A stretch of DNA of 44,916 nt from GCA-002715885 sp045561575 (GTDB taxonomy: Bacteria; Bacteroidota; Bacteroidia; Flavobacteriales; BACL11). This document shows, piece by piece, positions 8,176-17,191 of the stretch; position 1 is the first letter of the stretch; each line of letters opens with the position of its first letter. The stretch spans positions 1-44,916 of the forward strand of contig JBJKXM010000037.1 in assembly GCA_045561575.1 (NCBI GenBank). The letters are read 5' to 3'. Position numbers and translations under genes: made by a program. Below the pieces are notes generated by a model. The model saw nothing but the letters and a program-made list of their open reading frames with translations. It was not told the origin of the DNA and made no database searches.

Positions 8176-8250
8176 TCGGGGTAGCAGGATTCGAACCTGC
8201 GACCTCCTGCTCCCAAAGCAGGCGCGATGACCGGGCTACGCTATACCCCG
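8176..8250 (-). tRNA. tRNA-Pro (TGG)
   Basis: The 75-nt gene folds as a cloverleaf. The acceptor stem CGGGGTA pairs with TACCCCG followed by discriminator A. The T-arm contains GGTTCGAATCC and the anticodon loop CTTTGGGA gives anticodon TGG. The CCA end is not encoded. It lies downstream of tRNA-Ser on the same strand. Confidence 0.95.
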
Positions 8251-8261
8251 AAAAGGTTTGC

Positions 8262-8291
8262 AATAATACTATTTTTTTGAATAGTATTATT
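8262..8291 (-). other. Perfect 12-bp hairpin between tRNA-Ser and tRNA-Pro
   Basis: AATAATACTATT (8262-8273) is the exact reverse complement of 8280-8291, with loop TTTTTG. It fills nearly the whole 47-bp spacer of the tRNA pair. It could be a processing or stabilising hairpin in the precursor or a weak terminator. Confidence 0.55.
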
Positions 8292-8297
8292 AATATG

Positions 8298-8384
8298 CGG
8301 AGAGGAAGGGATTCGAACCCCCGGTACCCGTAAAGGCACAACTCCTTAGCAGGGAGCCCCAATCGACCGCTCTGGCACCTCTCC
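8298..8384 (-). tRNA. tRNA-Ser (GCT)
   Basis: The 87-nt gene has the acceptor stem GGAGAGG/CCTCTCC with discriminator G. The anticodon loop CTGCTAAG gives GCT. The variable arm is long, as expected for serine tRNAs, and the T-arm is GGGGGTTCGAATCCC. The CCA end is not encoded. Confidence 0.95.
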
Positions 8385-8477
8385 AATAATTTTTATAAGA
8401 ACTAAAAATAGGATTGCAAATGTATATTAAAGAATTTTTATGACAAATTTATTTATGCTCAAATTTTAGCTAAATTT

Positions 8478-8509
8478 TTGATGATTATTTTTTCGGAATG
8501 TTATATTTG
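8478..8509 (+). promoter_or_regulatory. Promoter of the ABC importer operon (TTG-N21-TATATTTG)
   Basis: A TTG at 8478-8480 and an exact -7 element TATATTTG at 8502-8509 are separated by 21 bp, within the 17-23 bp reported for Bacteroidota promoters. Transcription would begin about 8514, a short leader before the ATG at 8527. This is the most complete promoter match in the window. Confidence 0.6.
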
Positions 8510-8526
8510 CATGTTATTTACGTACA

Positions 8527-10287
8527 ATGATCAAAAAAATTTTCTTTTACTTTTTTTGTCTCTTTTTAATATCATCTTGTGTTAAAAAAAGAGATTTATC
8601 AACTAATACAGTTGTTGCACATATTTTATCTCAACCTGATGGATTGCACCCATACAACAACAACTCTGTTATGAGATCTTATATTTTTTCATACACTCAA
8701 AAAACTTTGCTTGGACTAGATTTAGAATCATTAGATTATTTTCCTCGACTAATTACTCAATTACCATCATCATCAGATGATAATAAAACCTTTTTCTTTG
8801 AACTAAGAGATGATATTAAATGGGATAATGGTGAGCAAGTTACTGCAAAAGATGTAGTGTTTTCAGCTAAAATAATGCTATGTCATCTTACTAATAATTC
8901 TCAAATTAGACCCATATATAATTCAGTTATTAAATCTGTAAAGCTTGACCCTACAAATCCTCTAAAATTCAGTATGACTGCACAAGATATTAATTGGACA
9001 GCTAAAACTATTTTAGGTGGAATTTACATCCAACAAAAAAGTTACTGGGACCCAAATGGATTATTTGATAATATCTCTTTTGATCAAATACTAGCTAGAT
9101 CATTTAAAGAAACCGATGATATTTCTGATTGGTTTAATAAATTTAATCACGCAGATAACGGATACAAGCCTGAAAACTTAAAAGGTCTAGGACCATATTA
9201 TGTGAGTGAATGGGAACCAAGTCAGTACGTAACACTAAGCAGAAAAGAAAATTGGTGGGGAGCTACTGACACATTACTAGATAATAAAGCATATCCTAAA
9301 AAAATTATTTTTAAAATTATTAAAGAAGATGCTTCTTCTTATCTAGCTTTAAAAAATCAAGAAATCGATGTAACAACAAATATTGGTACAGTTAAATTAA
9401 TGAAGTTAAGAGAAAGAGAGTATTTTAATAATAATTATGATTCTGATTTTTTAGATAGATATGGAATTTCATACATCGGATTAAATATGAAACCTGATGG
9501 AATTAAACACAAACCATTTTTTGTTGATAAAAGAGTAAGAAGGGCTGTTGCTCACATGATTCCCGTAGATGAAATTATTGAGGTGATGATGCACGGTAAA
9601 GCTAACAGACAAGCAGCAAATATTTCTCCTCTTAAAAAAACATACAATGACACTCTTAAGTTGATACCTCTAGATATAGAAAAAGCTAAAAAACTACTAG
9701 ATGAAGCTGGCTGGGTTGATACTGATGGTGACAATATAAGAGACAAAGTAATTAATGGAGTAAAAACACCATTCTCTTTTAAATTTAGCTACATGAGTTC
9801 TCCTACATCTAAAGAAATAGTATTGATGATGAAAGAAAGCATGTACAAAGCTGGAATTGTAGCTGAGCCAACTCCAATGGATTTTTCATTATTCTACAAA
9901 AATGCTGGTGACCATAAGTTTGATGCTATGTTAGCTGGCTGGGGAAGCAGTGCTGCTTATTCAAATCCTATGCAATTATGGCATACGACATCTTGGGTAA
10001 ATAAAGGATCTAATTTCTGTGGATTTGGAGATGCGTATAGTGATGCTCTTATTGAAGAAGCAAACAAAACCTTAGATTATGAAACTCACAGAAATGCTTT
10101 ATTAAAGTTACAAGCAAAAATTTATGAAGATCAACCATATGTATTTTTATATATAACAAAAAGAAAATTTGCTGTTCATAAAAGATTTGATAATAGAGAT
10201 ATGTATTATGAATTTCCTGGATTAAGATTAAATAATTTAAAATTAAACAGCAATTATGCTGGTAATGCCTTAATAGAAGAATTATAA
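8527..10287 (+). CDS. ABC transporter substrate-binding lipoprotein (family 5, peptide/nickel type)
   Basis: This 586-residue protein captures a ligand outside the inner membrane and delivers it to the two permeases that follow. It starts with a lipoprotein signal (MIKKIFFYFFCLFLISSC, lipobox Cys18). The SBP_bac_5 body is recognisable: LSQPDGLHPYNNNS, then LRDDIKWDNGEQVTAKDVVFS near residues 97-117, and the C-terminal lobe with VRRAVAHMIPVDEI and a LLDEAGW motif. Family members bind oligopeptides, dipeptides or nickel; the ligand cannot be read here. Its stop overlaps the permease ATG by one base. A matching -33/-7 promoter lies just upstream, so the operon starts here. Confidence 0.9.
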   Translation: MIKKIFFYFFCLFLISSCVKKRDLSTNTVVAHILSQPDGLHPYNNNSVMRSYIFSYTQKTLLGLDLESLDYFPRLITQLPSSSDDNKTFFFELRDDIKWDNGEQVTAKDVVFSAKIMLCHLTNNSQIRPIYNSVIKSVKLDPTNPLKFSMTAQDINWTAKTILGGIYIQQKSYWDPNGLFDNISFDQILARSFKETDDISDWFNKFNHADNGYKPENLKGLGPYYVSEWEPSQYVTLSRKENWWGATDTLLDNKAYPKKIIFKIIKEDASSYLALKNQEIDVTTNIGTVKLMKLREREYFNNNYDSDFLDRYGISYIGLNMKPDGIKHKPFFVDKRVRRAVAHMIPVDEIIEVMMHGKANRQAANISPLKKTYNDTLKLIPLDIEKAKKLLDEAGWVDTDGDNIRDKVINGVKTPFSFKFSYMSSPTSKEIVLMMKESMYKAGIVAEPTPMDFSLFYKNAGDHKFDAMLAGWGSSAAYSNPMQLWHTTSWVNKGSNFCGFGDAYSDALIEEANKTLDYETHRNALLKLQAKIYEDQPYVFLYITKRKFAVHKRFDNRDMYYEFPGLRLNNLKLNSNYAGNALIEEL

Positions 10288-11765
10288 TGTTAAAATATAC
10301 TTTTCAGAGAATTCTAACTTTCATTCCAATGCTTATTGCAATATCTTTACTTTCATTTGTTATAAGTATTAATGCCCCAGGAGATCCAGTAGAAAGACTT
10401 GCTAAATCTGCGGAAAGTGAAGGTTCTGCTCAAGAACAATCAGGGGCATCTAAGAAAATTAAACAAGAATTAAGAAAGAAACTTGGTTTAGACCTACCTA
10501 TTTTTTATTTGAGCATTTCTGATTTATCAACTAGTGACACCCTATATAAAATTCAAGATAAATATCATAAATCTACACTAGAACACTTAAATCATAAATC
10601 TGGTGATTGGAACTTAGTTTCAGATTACTACTTAGAATTACTTAATCTTCAAAAAATACATTTAACCCTTAATTCAAAAAATATTCATGCATCGCAAGAA
10701 AATTTAGATTTAAATACAATTAATGAAGCTGTTAATCAAGTAGGTTTTGAAATTAATAGTTTATTAGAAACATCAGAAGATGAATTAATGAATCTAGCCT
10801 TAAATAAGATCGATGAAAATCTTAATAATTATGATTTTTTCAATCCACTTATTTCTTCATTTAATAATGTCAAAAATTTCAACGGCAAATTAGTTAACTC
10901 TAAAAATAGATGGAAAACGTATGTGCCAACAATCCACTGGTATGGTAGTCAAAATCAATATCATCTTTGGTTATTTGGAAATGGAAAAGACAGAAAAGGA
11001 TTATTAAGAGGTGATTTTGGTATTTCTTACATCGATAGTCAACCAATCTCAACAAAAATATGGCAGAAAATTGGTATTTCTTTTTCATTGTCATTAATAT
11101 CTATTTTTATCGCATACCTTATTAGTATACCAATAGGAATATATTCAGCCTATAAAAAAGATTCTGCTGTTGATAAAGGATTCTCCCTTGTATTATTTAT
11201 TCTTTACTCTATGCCTTCATTTTTTGTTGGTACACTTCTTTTACTTCAATTTGCAAATCCAGACAATTTAGCCTGGTTCCCAGTCTCTGGAATTCAGGAT
11301 CCTACTGTATTTGATCCTGATTGGTCATTTTGGGCTAAAATAAAACATCGAATGCCATTTTTAATTTTACCAATCATTACATATACATATGGTTCTTTCG
11401 CATTTTTAAGTAGAATTATGAGAGTTGGTATGATTGATATTGTATCACAAGACTATATAAGAACAGCAAGAGCTAAAGGTTTAGCTGAAGGAAAAGTTAT
11501 TTTAAAGCATGCTTTAAGAAATTCATTATTACCAGTTATTACTGTTTTTGCGGCTATTTTTCCTGCTGCAATTGGTGGGTCTATAATAATAGAAGTAATC
11601 TTCTCAATACCTGGAATGGGTGTAGAAGTATACAATTCTATTCTAAACTATGATTACCCAATGATTATTACAGTATTTACTATTTCTGGTTTTCTAACTA
11701 TGTTAGGGTATTTGGTTTCTGATTTATTATATGCAGTAGTTGACCCTAGAATTTCATATAAATAA
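10287..11765 (+). CDS. ABC transporter permease, DppB/OppB type with large insertion
   Basis: The 492-residue protein is the first membrane subunit of the importer. It has an N-terminal helix (about residues 9-29) and the start of the usual NAPGDPVERL loop. The permease core begins near residue 255 (ISFSLSLISIFIAYLISIP), and an EAA loop RTARAKGLAEGKVILKHALR near 391-410 contacts the ATPase. DppB proteins are usually about 310-340 residues. The extra length is a hydrophilic insertion at about residues 75-215, predicted to face the periplasm, with repeated leucines and asparagines. It starts in the stop of the binding-protein gene and ends 5 bp before the second permease. Confidence 0.9.
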   Translation: MLKYTFQRILTFIPMLIAISLLSFVISINAPGDPVERLAKSAESEGSAQEQSGASKKIKQELRKKLGLDLPIFYLSISDLSTSDTLYKIQDKYHKSTLEHLNHKSGDWNLVSDYYLELLNLQKIHLTLNSKNIHASQENLDLNTINEAVNQVGFEINSLLETSEDELMNLALNKIDENLNNYDFFNPLISSFNNVKNFNGKLVNSKNRWKTYVPTIHWYGSQNQYHLWLFGNGKDRKGLLRGDFGISYIDSQPISTKIWQKIGISFSLSLISIFIAYLISIPIGIYSAYKKDSAVDKGFSLVLFILYSMPSFFVGTLLLLQFANPDNLAWFPVSGIQDPTVFDPDWSFWAKIKHRMPFLILPIITYTYGSFAFLSRIMRVGMIDIVSQDYIRTARAKGLAEGKVILKHALRNSLLPVITVFAAIFPAAIGGSIIIEVIFSIPGMGVEVYNSILNYDYPMIITVFTISGFLTMLGYLVSDLLYAVVDPRISYK

Positions 11766-11770
11766 TAAAA

Positions 11771-13099
11771 ATGAGTACACAAAATTTAGAAAACTTTTCA
11801 TTTAAAAAATATGCTTGGAATCAATTCAAGAAAGATAAGGTTGCACTTGTTTGTTTATACTTACTTTTTTTATTAATTGCTATAGCTGTCCTGGCACCTG
11901 TAATAGCAAACGACAGACCTCTATATGCAGAATATAAAGGTTATACTATGTATCCTGCTTTTACAGATGAAAGTAGAACAGATTCAATTTTTACAAAGGA
12001 TGGTAAATTAGATGAAATTTTACAATATGATATTACTGATTGGCGTACGCTAGATTTTAATAAAGTAATTTGGGCACCTATTCCCTACTCTCCTGAAAGT
12101 ATGGACAGATACAATAGAGATTATGTATCTCCAGGTGGAAAACAAAGATTTAAAAACAAAGAAGGAGAAATAACAGATGCTCCAAAAAAGTTTAGACACT
12201 TACTTGGAACAGATGGTATTGGTCGAGACCTTGCATCTGGCTTAATTCATGGAACTAGAATTTCATTAATGGTTGGATTAGTATCAATGGGTATTGCTAG
12301 TTTGATTGGAATATTTCTAGGAGCTCTTGCTGGATTTTTTGGTGATAACAAATTAAAAATGCCAAGAATTAAATACCATTTTACTTTAATTGGTTTATTC
12401 TTTGGATTATTTTATGGATTTGGTCAAAGAAAGTATGCACTTGCTGATGGCTTTTCATCAGGAATTTTAAGTGGAACAATAGAACTTTTAATTAGTACGG
12501 GAGTAATAATTTTATCAGTAGTACTTTTTAGATTTCTAAGTCGATTAATAAAAATTAAAAAATTACAAGAAGAAACTTTTGTTCCAATTGACACTTTTGT
12601 TTCAAGAGGAATAGAACTGTTAAATTCAATACCAAGATTACTATTAATAATTACTATTACAGCAGTAGTTGAGAGAAGTATTTGGATTGTAATGGTAATA
12701 ATAGGTATAACAAGTTGGACAGGAATAGCAAGATTTACAAGAGCAGAATTACTAAGAATTAGATCATTAGAATTTGTACAAGCCGCTCAATCACTTGGAT
12801 TCTCAAGTGCAAGAACTATTTTCAAACATGCTCTTCCAAACGCTCTTGCTCCTGTTTTTGTAAGTATTGCCTTTGGAATAGCATCAGCGATTCTAATAGA
12901 AAGCGGATTATCCTTCTTAGGAATTGGTGTACCTGACGATATTGTAACATGGGGATCATTACTTAACTTAGGAAGACAAAATCTAGAAGCATGGTGGTTA
13001 ATTATTTACCCTGGAATGGCTATATTTTTAACCATAACCATATATAATATGATTGCTGAGGCATCAAGAGATGCATTAGATCCTAGATTAAAAAGCTAG
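11771..13099 (+). CDS. ABC transporter permease, DppC/OppC type with extra segments
   Basis: The 442-residue protein is the second membrane subunit. Its core is clear: HLLGTDGIGRDLASGLIHGT before the second helix, an EAA loop QAAQSLGFSSARTIFKHALP near residues 337-357, and the end IYNMIAEASRDALDPRLKS. It is about 140 residues longer than typical DppC. One addition follows the first helix (about residues 50-135). Another, about residues 195-260, adds two hydrophobic stretches between the usual second and third helices. No ATPase gene follows: the next gene is a thiolase after a 99-bp gap with its own promoter element, so the ATP-binding subunits must be elsewhere. Confidence 0.9.
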   Translation: MSTQNLENFSFKKYAWNQFKKDKVALVCLYLLFLLIAIAVLAPVIANDRPLYAEYKGYTMYPAFTDESRTDSIFTKDGKLDEILQYDITDWRTLDFNKVIWAPIPYSPESMDRYNRDYVSPGGKQRFKNKEGEITDAPKKFRHLLGTDGIGRDLASGLIHGTRISLMVGLVSMGIASLIGIFLGALAGFFGDNKLKMPRIKYHFTLIGLFFGLFYGFGQRKYALADGFSSGILSGTIELLISTGVIILSVVLFRFLSRLIKIKKLQEETFVPIDTFVSRGIELLNSIPRLLLIITITAVVERSIWIVMVIIGITSWTGIARFTRAELLRIRSLEFVQAAQSLGFSSARTIFKHALPNALAPVFVSIAFGIASAILIESGLSFLGIGVPDDIVTWGSLLNLGRQNLEAWWLIIYPGMAIFLTITIYNMIAEASRDALDPRLKS

Positions 13100-13165
13100 A
13101 TTAATCAATAAATTTAAATTTTCCTTTATTATAAATTCATTACTAGTGGTGTAACTAATTTTACA

Positions 13166-13173
13166 TAAATTTG
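13166..13173 (+). promoter_or_regulatory. -7 element (TAAATTTG) upstream of thiolase operon
   Basis: This is an exact TAnnTTTG match ending 25 nt before the ATG at 13199. No TTG is seen at the expected -33 distance. It lies in the only sizeable gap between the ABC operon and the thiolase run. Confidence 0.4.
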
Positions 13174-13198
13174 TATAATTAATAAAACCATTTAAAAT

Positions 13199-14377
13199 AT
13201 GAAAGAAGTTGTAATTGTATCAGCTGTAAGAACACCAATGGGTAGCTTCGGAGGTTTATTATCATCCGTACCTGCAACAAAATTAGGAGGATATGCAATT
13301 AAAGGTGCCATTGAAAAATGTGGATTAAATCAAGATCAAATTGATGAAGTATTTATGGGAAATGTTCTTCAGGCTAATTTAGGTCAAGCGCCTGCTAGAC
13401 AAGCAGCAATAGAAGCTGGTTTATCTGAAAATACGCCATGTACAACAATTAATAAAGTATGCTCTTCTGGAATGAAATCGATAATGATTGGAGCACAAAC
13501 TATTATTAGTGGTGACAATGAAATAGTTGTTGTTGGTGGTATGGAAAACATGTCTTCTGTCCCTCATTATTTAAGCAATTCTAGAAATGGTCAAAAACTA
13601 GGAGATATTAAAGCTTTAGATGGTCTTGTAAAAGATGGTTTAACAGATGTCTATAATAATAAACACATGGGATTATGTGCTGAAACTTGTGCTAATGAAA
13701 TGAAGTTTTCAAGAGAAGAGCAAGATAAATTTGCAATTGAATCATACACCAGATCAGCAAATGCATGGAAAAATGAAAAATTTAAAGATGAGATAGTTAA
13801 TGTTGAAGTTCCTCAAAGAAAAGGAGATAACTTAATTATTAATGAAGATGAAGAATATAAAAAAGTAATCCTTGAAAAAATCCCTAATCTTAGACCTGTT
13901 TTTGCAAAAGATGGTACAATTACTGCTGCAAATGCCTCAACCATTAACGATGGTGCCTCAGCTTTAGTTCTAATGTCTTTGGAAAAAGCAAATGAATTAA
14001 ACTTAAAGCCTCTCGCTAAAATAATTAGTTATGCTGACGCAGCACATGAGCCAGAATGGTTTACTACTGCCCCATCAAATGCTGTTGAAAATGCATTAAA
14101 GAAAGGAAAAATTAGTAAAAACGATGTTGATTATTTTGAATTAAATGAGGCATTTTCTGTAGTTGGTTTAGCAAATATTAAATTATTAGACATTGATAAT
14201 CAAAAGGTTAATGTTAATGGAGGGGCTGTTGCATTAGGACATCCGTTAGGTTCATCTGGTTCAAGAATAGTTGTTACACTGATAAATGTGTTAAAGCAAA
14301 ACAATGGAAGCATAGGAGTAGCTGGCATTTGCAATGGTGGTGGCGGTGCATCTGCAATTATTATTAAAAATATGTAA
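13199..14377 (+). CDS. Acetyl-CoA C-acyltransferase (thiolase)
   Basis: The 392-residue enzyme joins or cleaves acyl-CoA units (acetoacetyl-CoA thiolase or 3-ketoacyl-CoA thiolase). The nucleophile is Cys88 in NKVCSSGMKS. The C-terminal signature NGGAVALGHPLGSSGSR supplies the catalytic His, and GICNGGGGASA the second catalytic Cys. Length and motifs fit the AtoB/biosynthetic-type family. It is the first gene of a run continuing to kdsA. Its TAA overlaps the ATG of the next gene (TAATG). Its substrate chain length is not determinable from sequence. Confidence 0.93.
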   Translation: MKEVVIVSAVRTPMGSFGGLLSSVPATKLGGYAIKGAIEKCGLNQDQIDEVFMGNVLQANLGQAPARQAAIEAGLSENTPCTTINKVCSSGMKSIMIGAQTIISGDNEIVVVGGMENMSSVPHYLSNSRNGQKLGDIKALDGLVKDGLTDVYNNKHMGLCAETCANEMKFSREEQDKFAIESYTRSANAWKNEKFKDEIVNVEVPQRKGDNLIINEDEEYKKVILEKIPNLRPVFAKDGTITAANASTINDGASALVLMSLEKANELNLKPLAKIISYADAAHEPEWFTTAPSNAVENALKKGKISKNDVDYFELNEAFSVVGLANIKLLDIDNQKVNVNGGAVALGHPLGSSGSRIVVTLINVLKQNNGSIGVAGICNGGGGASAIIIKNM

Positions 14378-15135
14378 TGAAATTTGGCATTTCAACTATA
14401 TCAATTGTTCCAGTAAGATCAGAACCTAATGATCGTTCTGAAATGACAACTCAATTATTATTTGGTGAACATTATAAAGTTTTAGAAAAACAAAAAAAAT
14501 GGAGTAAAATTCAAATTGCTCATGACAAATATGTAGGATGGGTAAGTAATAACCAAATTCAAGAAATAAATCAAGTTGAATTTGAAAGGCTTGAAAAAGA
14601 TATACCTACATTATCAACTGATATATTGGATATAATTGAAGGAAATTTTCATCAACCTATTATTATTGGTAGTGTGCTTCCTTTTTTTAAAAGTGATCAT
14701 GCGTTAATTAACAATGAAATGTTTAAGTTCACTGGTAACAAAACACAAGGATTTAGTCAGAAAAAACATTTAATTAGTAATGCACTTATTTTTTTAAATG
14801 CTCCTTACTTATGGGGAGGTAGAACTCCATTTGGAATTGATTGTTCAGGTTTTACCCAAATAGTTTATAGATTACAAGGAATAAAAATTCCAAGAGATGC
14901 ATATCAACAAATAAATCTAGGTACTATAGTAGATGATAAGATAGAGGAAGGTGATTTAGCATTTTTTGAAAATAAAAGTGGTAAAATTGTTCATGTAGGT
15001 ATAGTTATGACGAATAATCAAATTATTCATGCTTCAGGAAAGGTTAGAATTGATAAATTAGATAAAAATGGAATATTTAACTATGAAGAAAACAAATACA
15101 CGCATAAACTAAATTCAATTAAAAAAATTATTTAA
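14377..15135 (+). CDS. C40 family (NlpC/P60) peptidase with SH3 domain
   Basis: The 252-residue protein is a predicted cell-wall endopeptidase cleaving the peptide stem of peptidoglycan. An SH3-like domain occupies about residues 5-60 (VPVRSEPNDRSEMTTQLLFGE), and the NlpC/P60 domain about 125-250. The catalytic Cys is in FGIDCSGFTQ and the His in KIVHVGIVM, with a further His in IIHASG. No signal peptide is seen, which is usual for the Bacteroidota version of this protein; export or a cytoplasmic recycling role is open. It overlaps the thiolase stop by one base and is followed 5 bp later by a lipoprotein gene. Confidence 0.9.
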   Translation: MKFGISTISIVPVRSEPNDRSEMTTQLLFGEHYKVLEKQKKWSKIQIAHDKYVGWVSNNQIQEINQVEFERLEKDIPTLSTDILDIIEGNFHQPIIIGSVLPFFKSDHALINNEMFKFTGNKTQGFSQKKHLISNALIFLNAPYLWGGRTPFGIDCSGFTQIVYRLQGIKIPRDAYQQINLGTIVDDKIEEGDLAFFENKSGKIVHVGIVMTNNQIIHASGKVRIDKLDKNGIFNYEENKYTHKLNSIKKII

Positions 15136-15140
15136 AAAAG

Positions 15141-17189
15141 ATGAATAAATTATATTTGATTTTTATCTTTTCAATATTGATTTTTAGCTCATGTAAACAT
15201 GAATTAGAAACTCCCTCATGGGATATTGATTTAATTACACCCATTGCTAATTCTAACGTTTCAATTGATCAAATTGTTATTGAAGATAGTTTAGTTGAAA
15301 TTCAAAGTAATGACAGTGGCTTAGTTTCATTATTTTATCAAAGTAATCTAGAAGATATAGATTTTGATTCTTTAATTAATATCGACATGATAGTTCCAGG
15401 TAAAACTGAGAGATTAGACTCTATTAATTTTCCAAATATTTCAATTTCAGATACAATTTCACTTGGGGAATTAGTATCAACAATACCTTTAGGTTCAATA
15501 CTATTTCCAAATGGTAGTAATGCCTCTATCCCATTTTTACCAAATGTTATAAATGCTGATACTTTTAATGTTAATGCTAGTGATTATTTTGAAACAATGA
15601 TACTTAGTGACGGAGTTTTATACTTTGAAATAAAAAATAATCTTCCTGTTGATATTTCTAATATAAGTTGCTCTCTTGTAAACTCTTCAAACTTAAACAT
15701 CATAGCTTCATTTAATTTTCCTTTAATTGTCTCTGGAAGTAGTGCTATAGATAGCATTTCATTAGCAGGCCTTTCAATTGACAAAAATATCGAAGCAATT
15801 ATTAATAATATCGATGTTAATGCTAGCAATGGTAACATTACGATAAACTATGCAGACAATCTTATATCTAAAATAAGCTTGAAAAATCTTCAAATCACAG
15901 AAGCCACAGCATTCTTTCCACAACAAGAATTATCAAGAGAAATAACTGAAACAAGTTTTGATTTGGGGGATGCTCAAATAACAGAAATAGGTATTAAGAC
16001 TGGAATTGTTAAAATAAGTTTAATTAGTACAATTCCAGATACTGGCAGAATTATTTATAATATTCCATCACTAAAAAAGAATGGAATACCATTTTCGACT
16101 GAAAAAATTGTTCCTACGACAATTTCTGGAGAAAGTACTGACTATATATTTGATTTTCAGGACTATGTTCTTGATTTAACTGGAAAAGATGGAAGGATTG
16201 GAGGTGATACTATAAATACAATATACTCTGAGCTTATTACATATATAGATTCAACTGGTGAATTAGTTACTTTAAATCAGCTTGACAGTTTCTATTATTT
16301 CACAGAATTTATTTTTAGCCCAAAGTATGCTCTTGGATATTTAGGTACTGATACTGTTGAGTTTGGACCAGAAATAATAGAAAATAATATTTTTAATAAT
16401 ATAGTTGGAGGAAATATTGATCTCAACAACACAGAATTATCTGTAGAAATTGATAATTATTTTGGCGCTGATGCAAATTTAGTATTTACTGAACTTACTG
16501 CAGAAAATACAAATACAGGTATTATAACTACCCCTACAGTTGATGAAGATGGAAACAATTTCATTGGGCATGAGTATAATATAAATCGTGCTACGCTAAT
16601 AAATTTAGAAAATGCTAATATTGAATCAAGTAAAACATCAATAAAATTAAATGCTGATGAAATGCTAAGTATTCTTCCTGATAAAATTTCTACATCACTA
16701 AATGTATATCTTAATCCAAATGGACAATCATCAAATCCAGATTTTTTGTTTCCAGAATATCCTATTGACGCATCAATAGAACTTAAAGTCCCACTAAATA
16801 TCATTGCTAATGATTTACATTTAAAGGATACTTCTGATATTGACATCCAACAAAATGAAGATCTAGAAATTGACAAAGTATATCTTAAAGTAGAAAATGG
16901 ATTTCCTATAGATTGTGATTTTAATATGATTTTACTTGATATGAACAAAAATGTTATTGATACATTATTTAACAATCAATTTGTTTCATCTGGTTTGATG
17001 CAAAATAATGTTGTAGTTGAAAAATCAATAAGTATATTAGATGCAACTGTACCTAATTTTGATCAAATTAAAAATGTTGTTTTTGATATTAAATTTAATA
17101 CAGATGATGTAAACAATCATGTTAGTATTTACAATGACTATACAATTGATTTCTTACTGAGTGTAAAACTAAAAACTAGAGTAAATTAA
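15141..17189 (+). CDS. Unrecognised large lipoprotein (682 aa)
   Basis: The protein starts with a lipoprotein signal (MNKLYLIFIFSILIFSSC, lipidated Cys18) followed by KHELETPSWDIDLITPI. The rest is almost all predicted beta strand, rich in Asn, Ile, Ser and Asp and poor in charged helices. I see no catalytic motif. Segments such as LYFEIKNNLPVDISNIS and VYLKVENGFPIDCDFNM resemble each other, hinting at repeated beta-sandwich units. It lies 2 bp before a DUF5723-like barrel gene, the likely partner in the outer membrane. I do not recognise a named family. Confidence 0.8.
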   Translation: MNKLYLIFIFSILIFSSCKHELETPSWDIDLITPIANSNVSIDQIVIEDSLVEIQSNDSGLVSLFYQSNLEDIDFDSLINIDMIVPGKTERLDSINFPNISISDTISLGELVSTIPLGSILFPNGSNASIPFLPNVINADTFNVNASDYFETMILSDGVLYFEIKNNLPVDISNISCSLVNSSNLNIIASFNFPLIVSGSSAIDSISLAGLSIDKNIEAIINNIDVNASNGNITINYADNLISKISLKNLQITEATAFFPQQELSREITETSFDLGDAQITEIGIKTGIVKISLISTIPDTGRIIYNIPSLKKNGIPFSTEKIVPTTISGESTDYIFDFQDYVLDLTGKDGRIGGDTINTIYSELITYIDSTGELVTLNQLDSFYYFTEFIFSPKYALGYLGTDTVEFGPEIIENNIFNNIVGGNIDLNNTELSVEIDNYFGADANLVFTELTAENTNTGIITTPTVDEDGNNFIGHEYNINRATLINLENANIESSKTSIKLNADEMLSILPDKISTSLNVYLNPNGQSSNPDFLFPEYPIDASIELKVPLNIIANDLHLKDTSDIDIQQNEDLEIDKVYLKVENGFPIDCDFNMILLDMNKNVIDTLFNNQFVSSGLMQNNVVVEKSISILDATVPNFDQIKNVVFDIKFNTDDVNNHVSIYNDYTIDFLLSVKLKTRVN

Positions 17190-17191
17190 TT

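Noticed and set aside
8168..8386. 72-aa minus-strand frame
   Set aside because: It reads straight through tRNA-Pro and tRNA-Ser; the protein (GFESLPLR, AGSNPATPT) is the well-known spurious translation of tRNA T-arms.
16457..16975. 172-aa frame antisense to the large lipoprotein
   Set aside because: It lies fully inside a convincing gene on the opposite strand and shows Ser/Ile-rich shadow composition with no motif.
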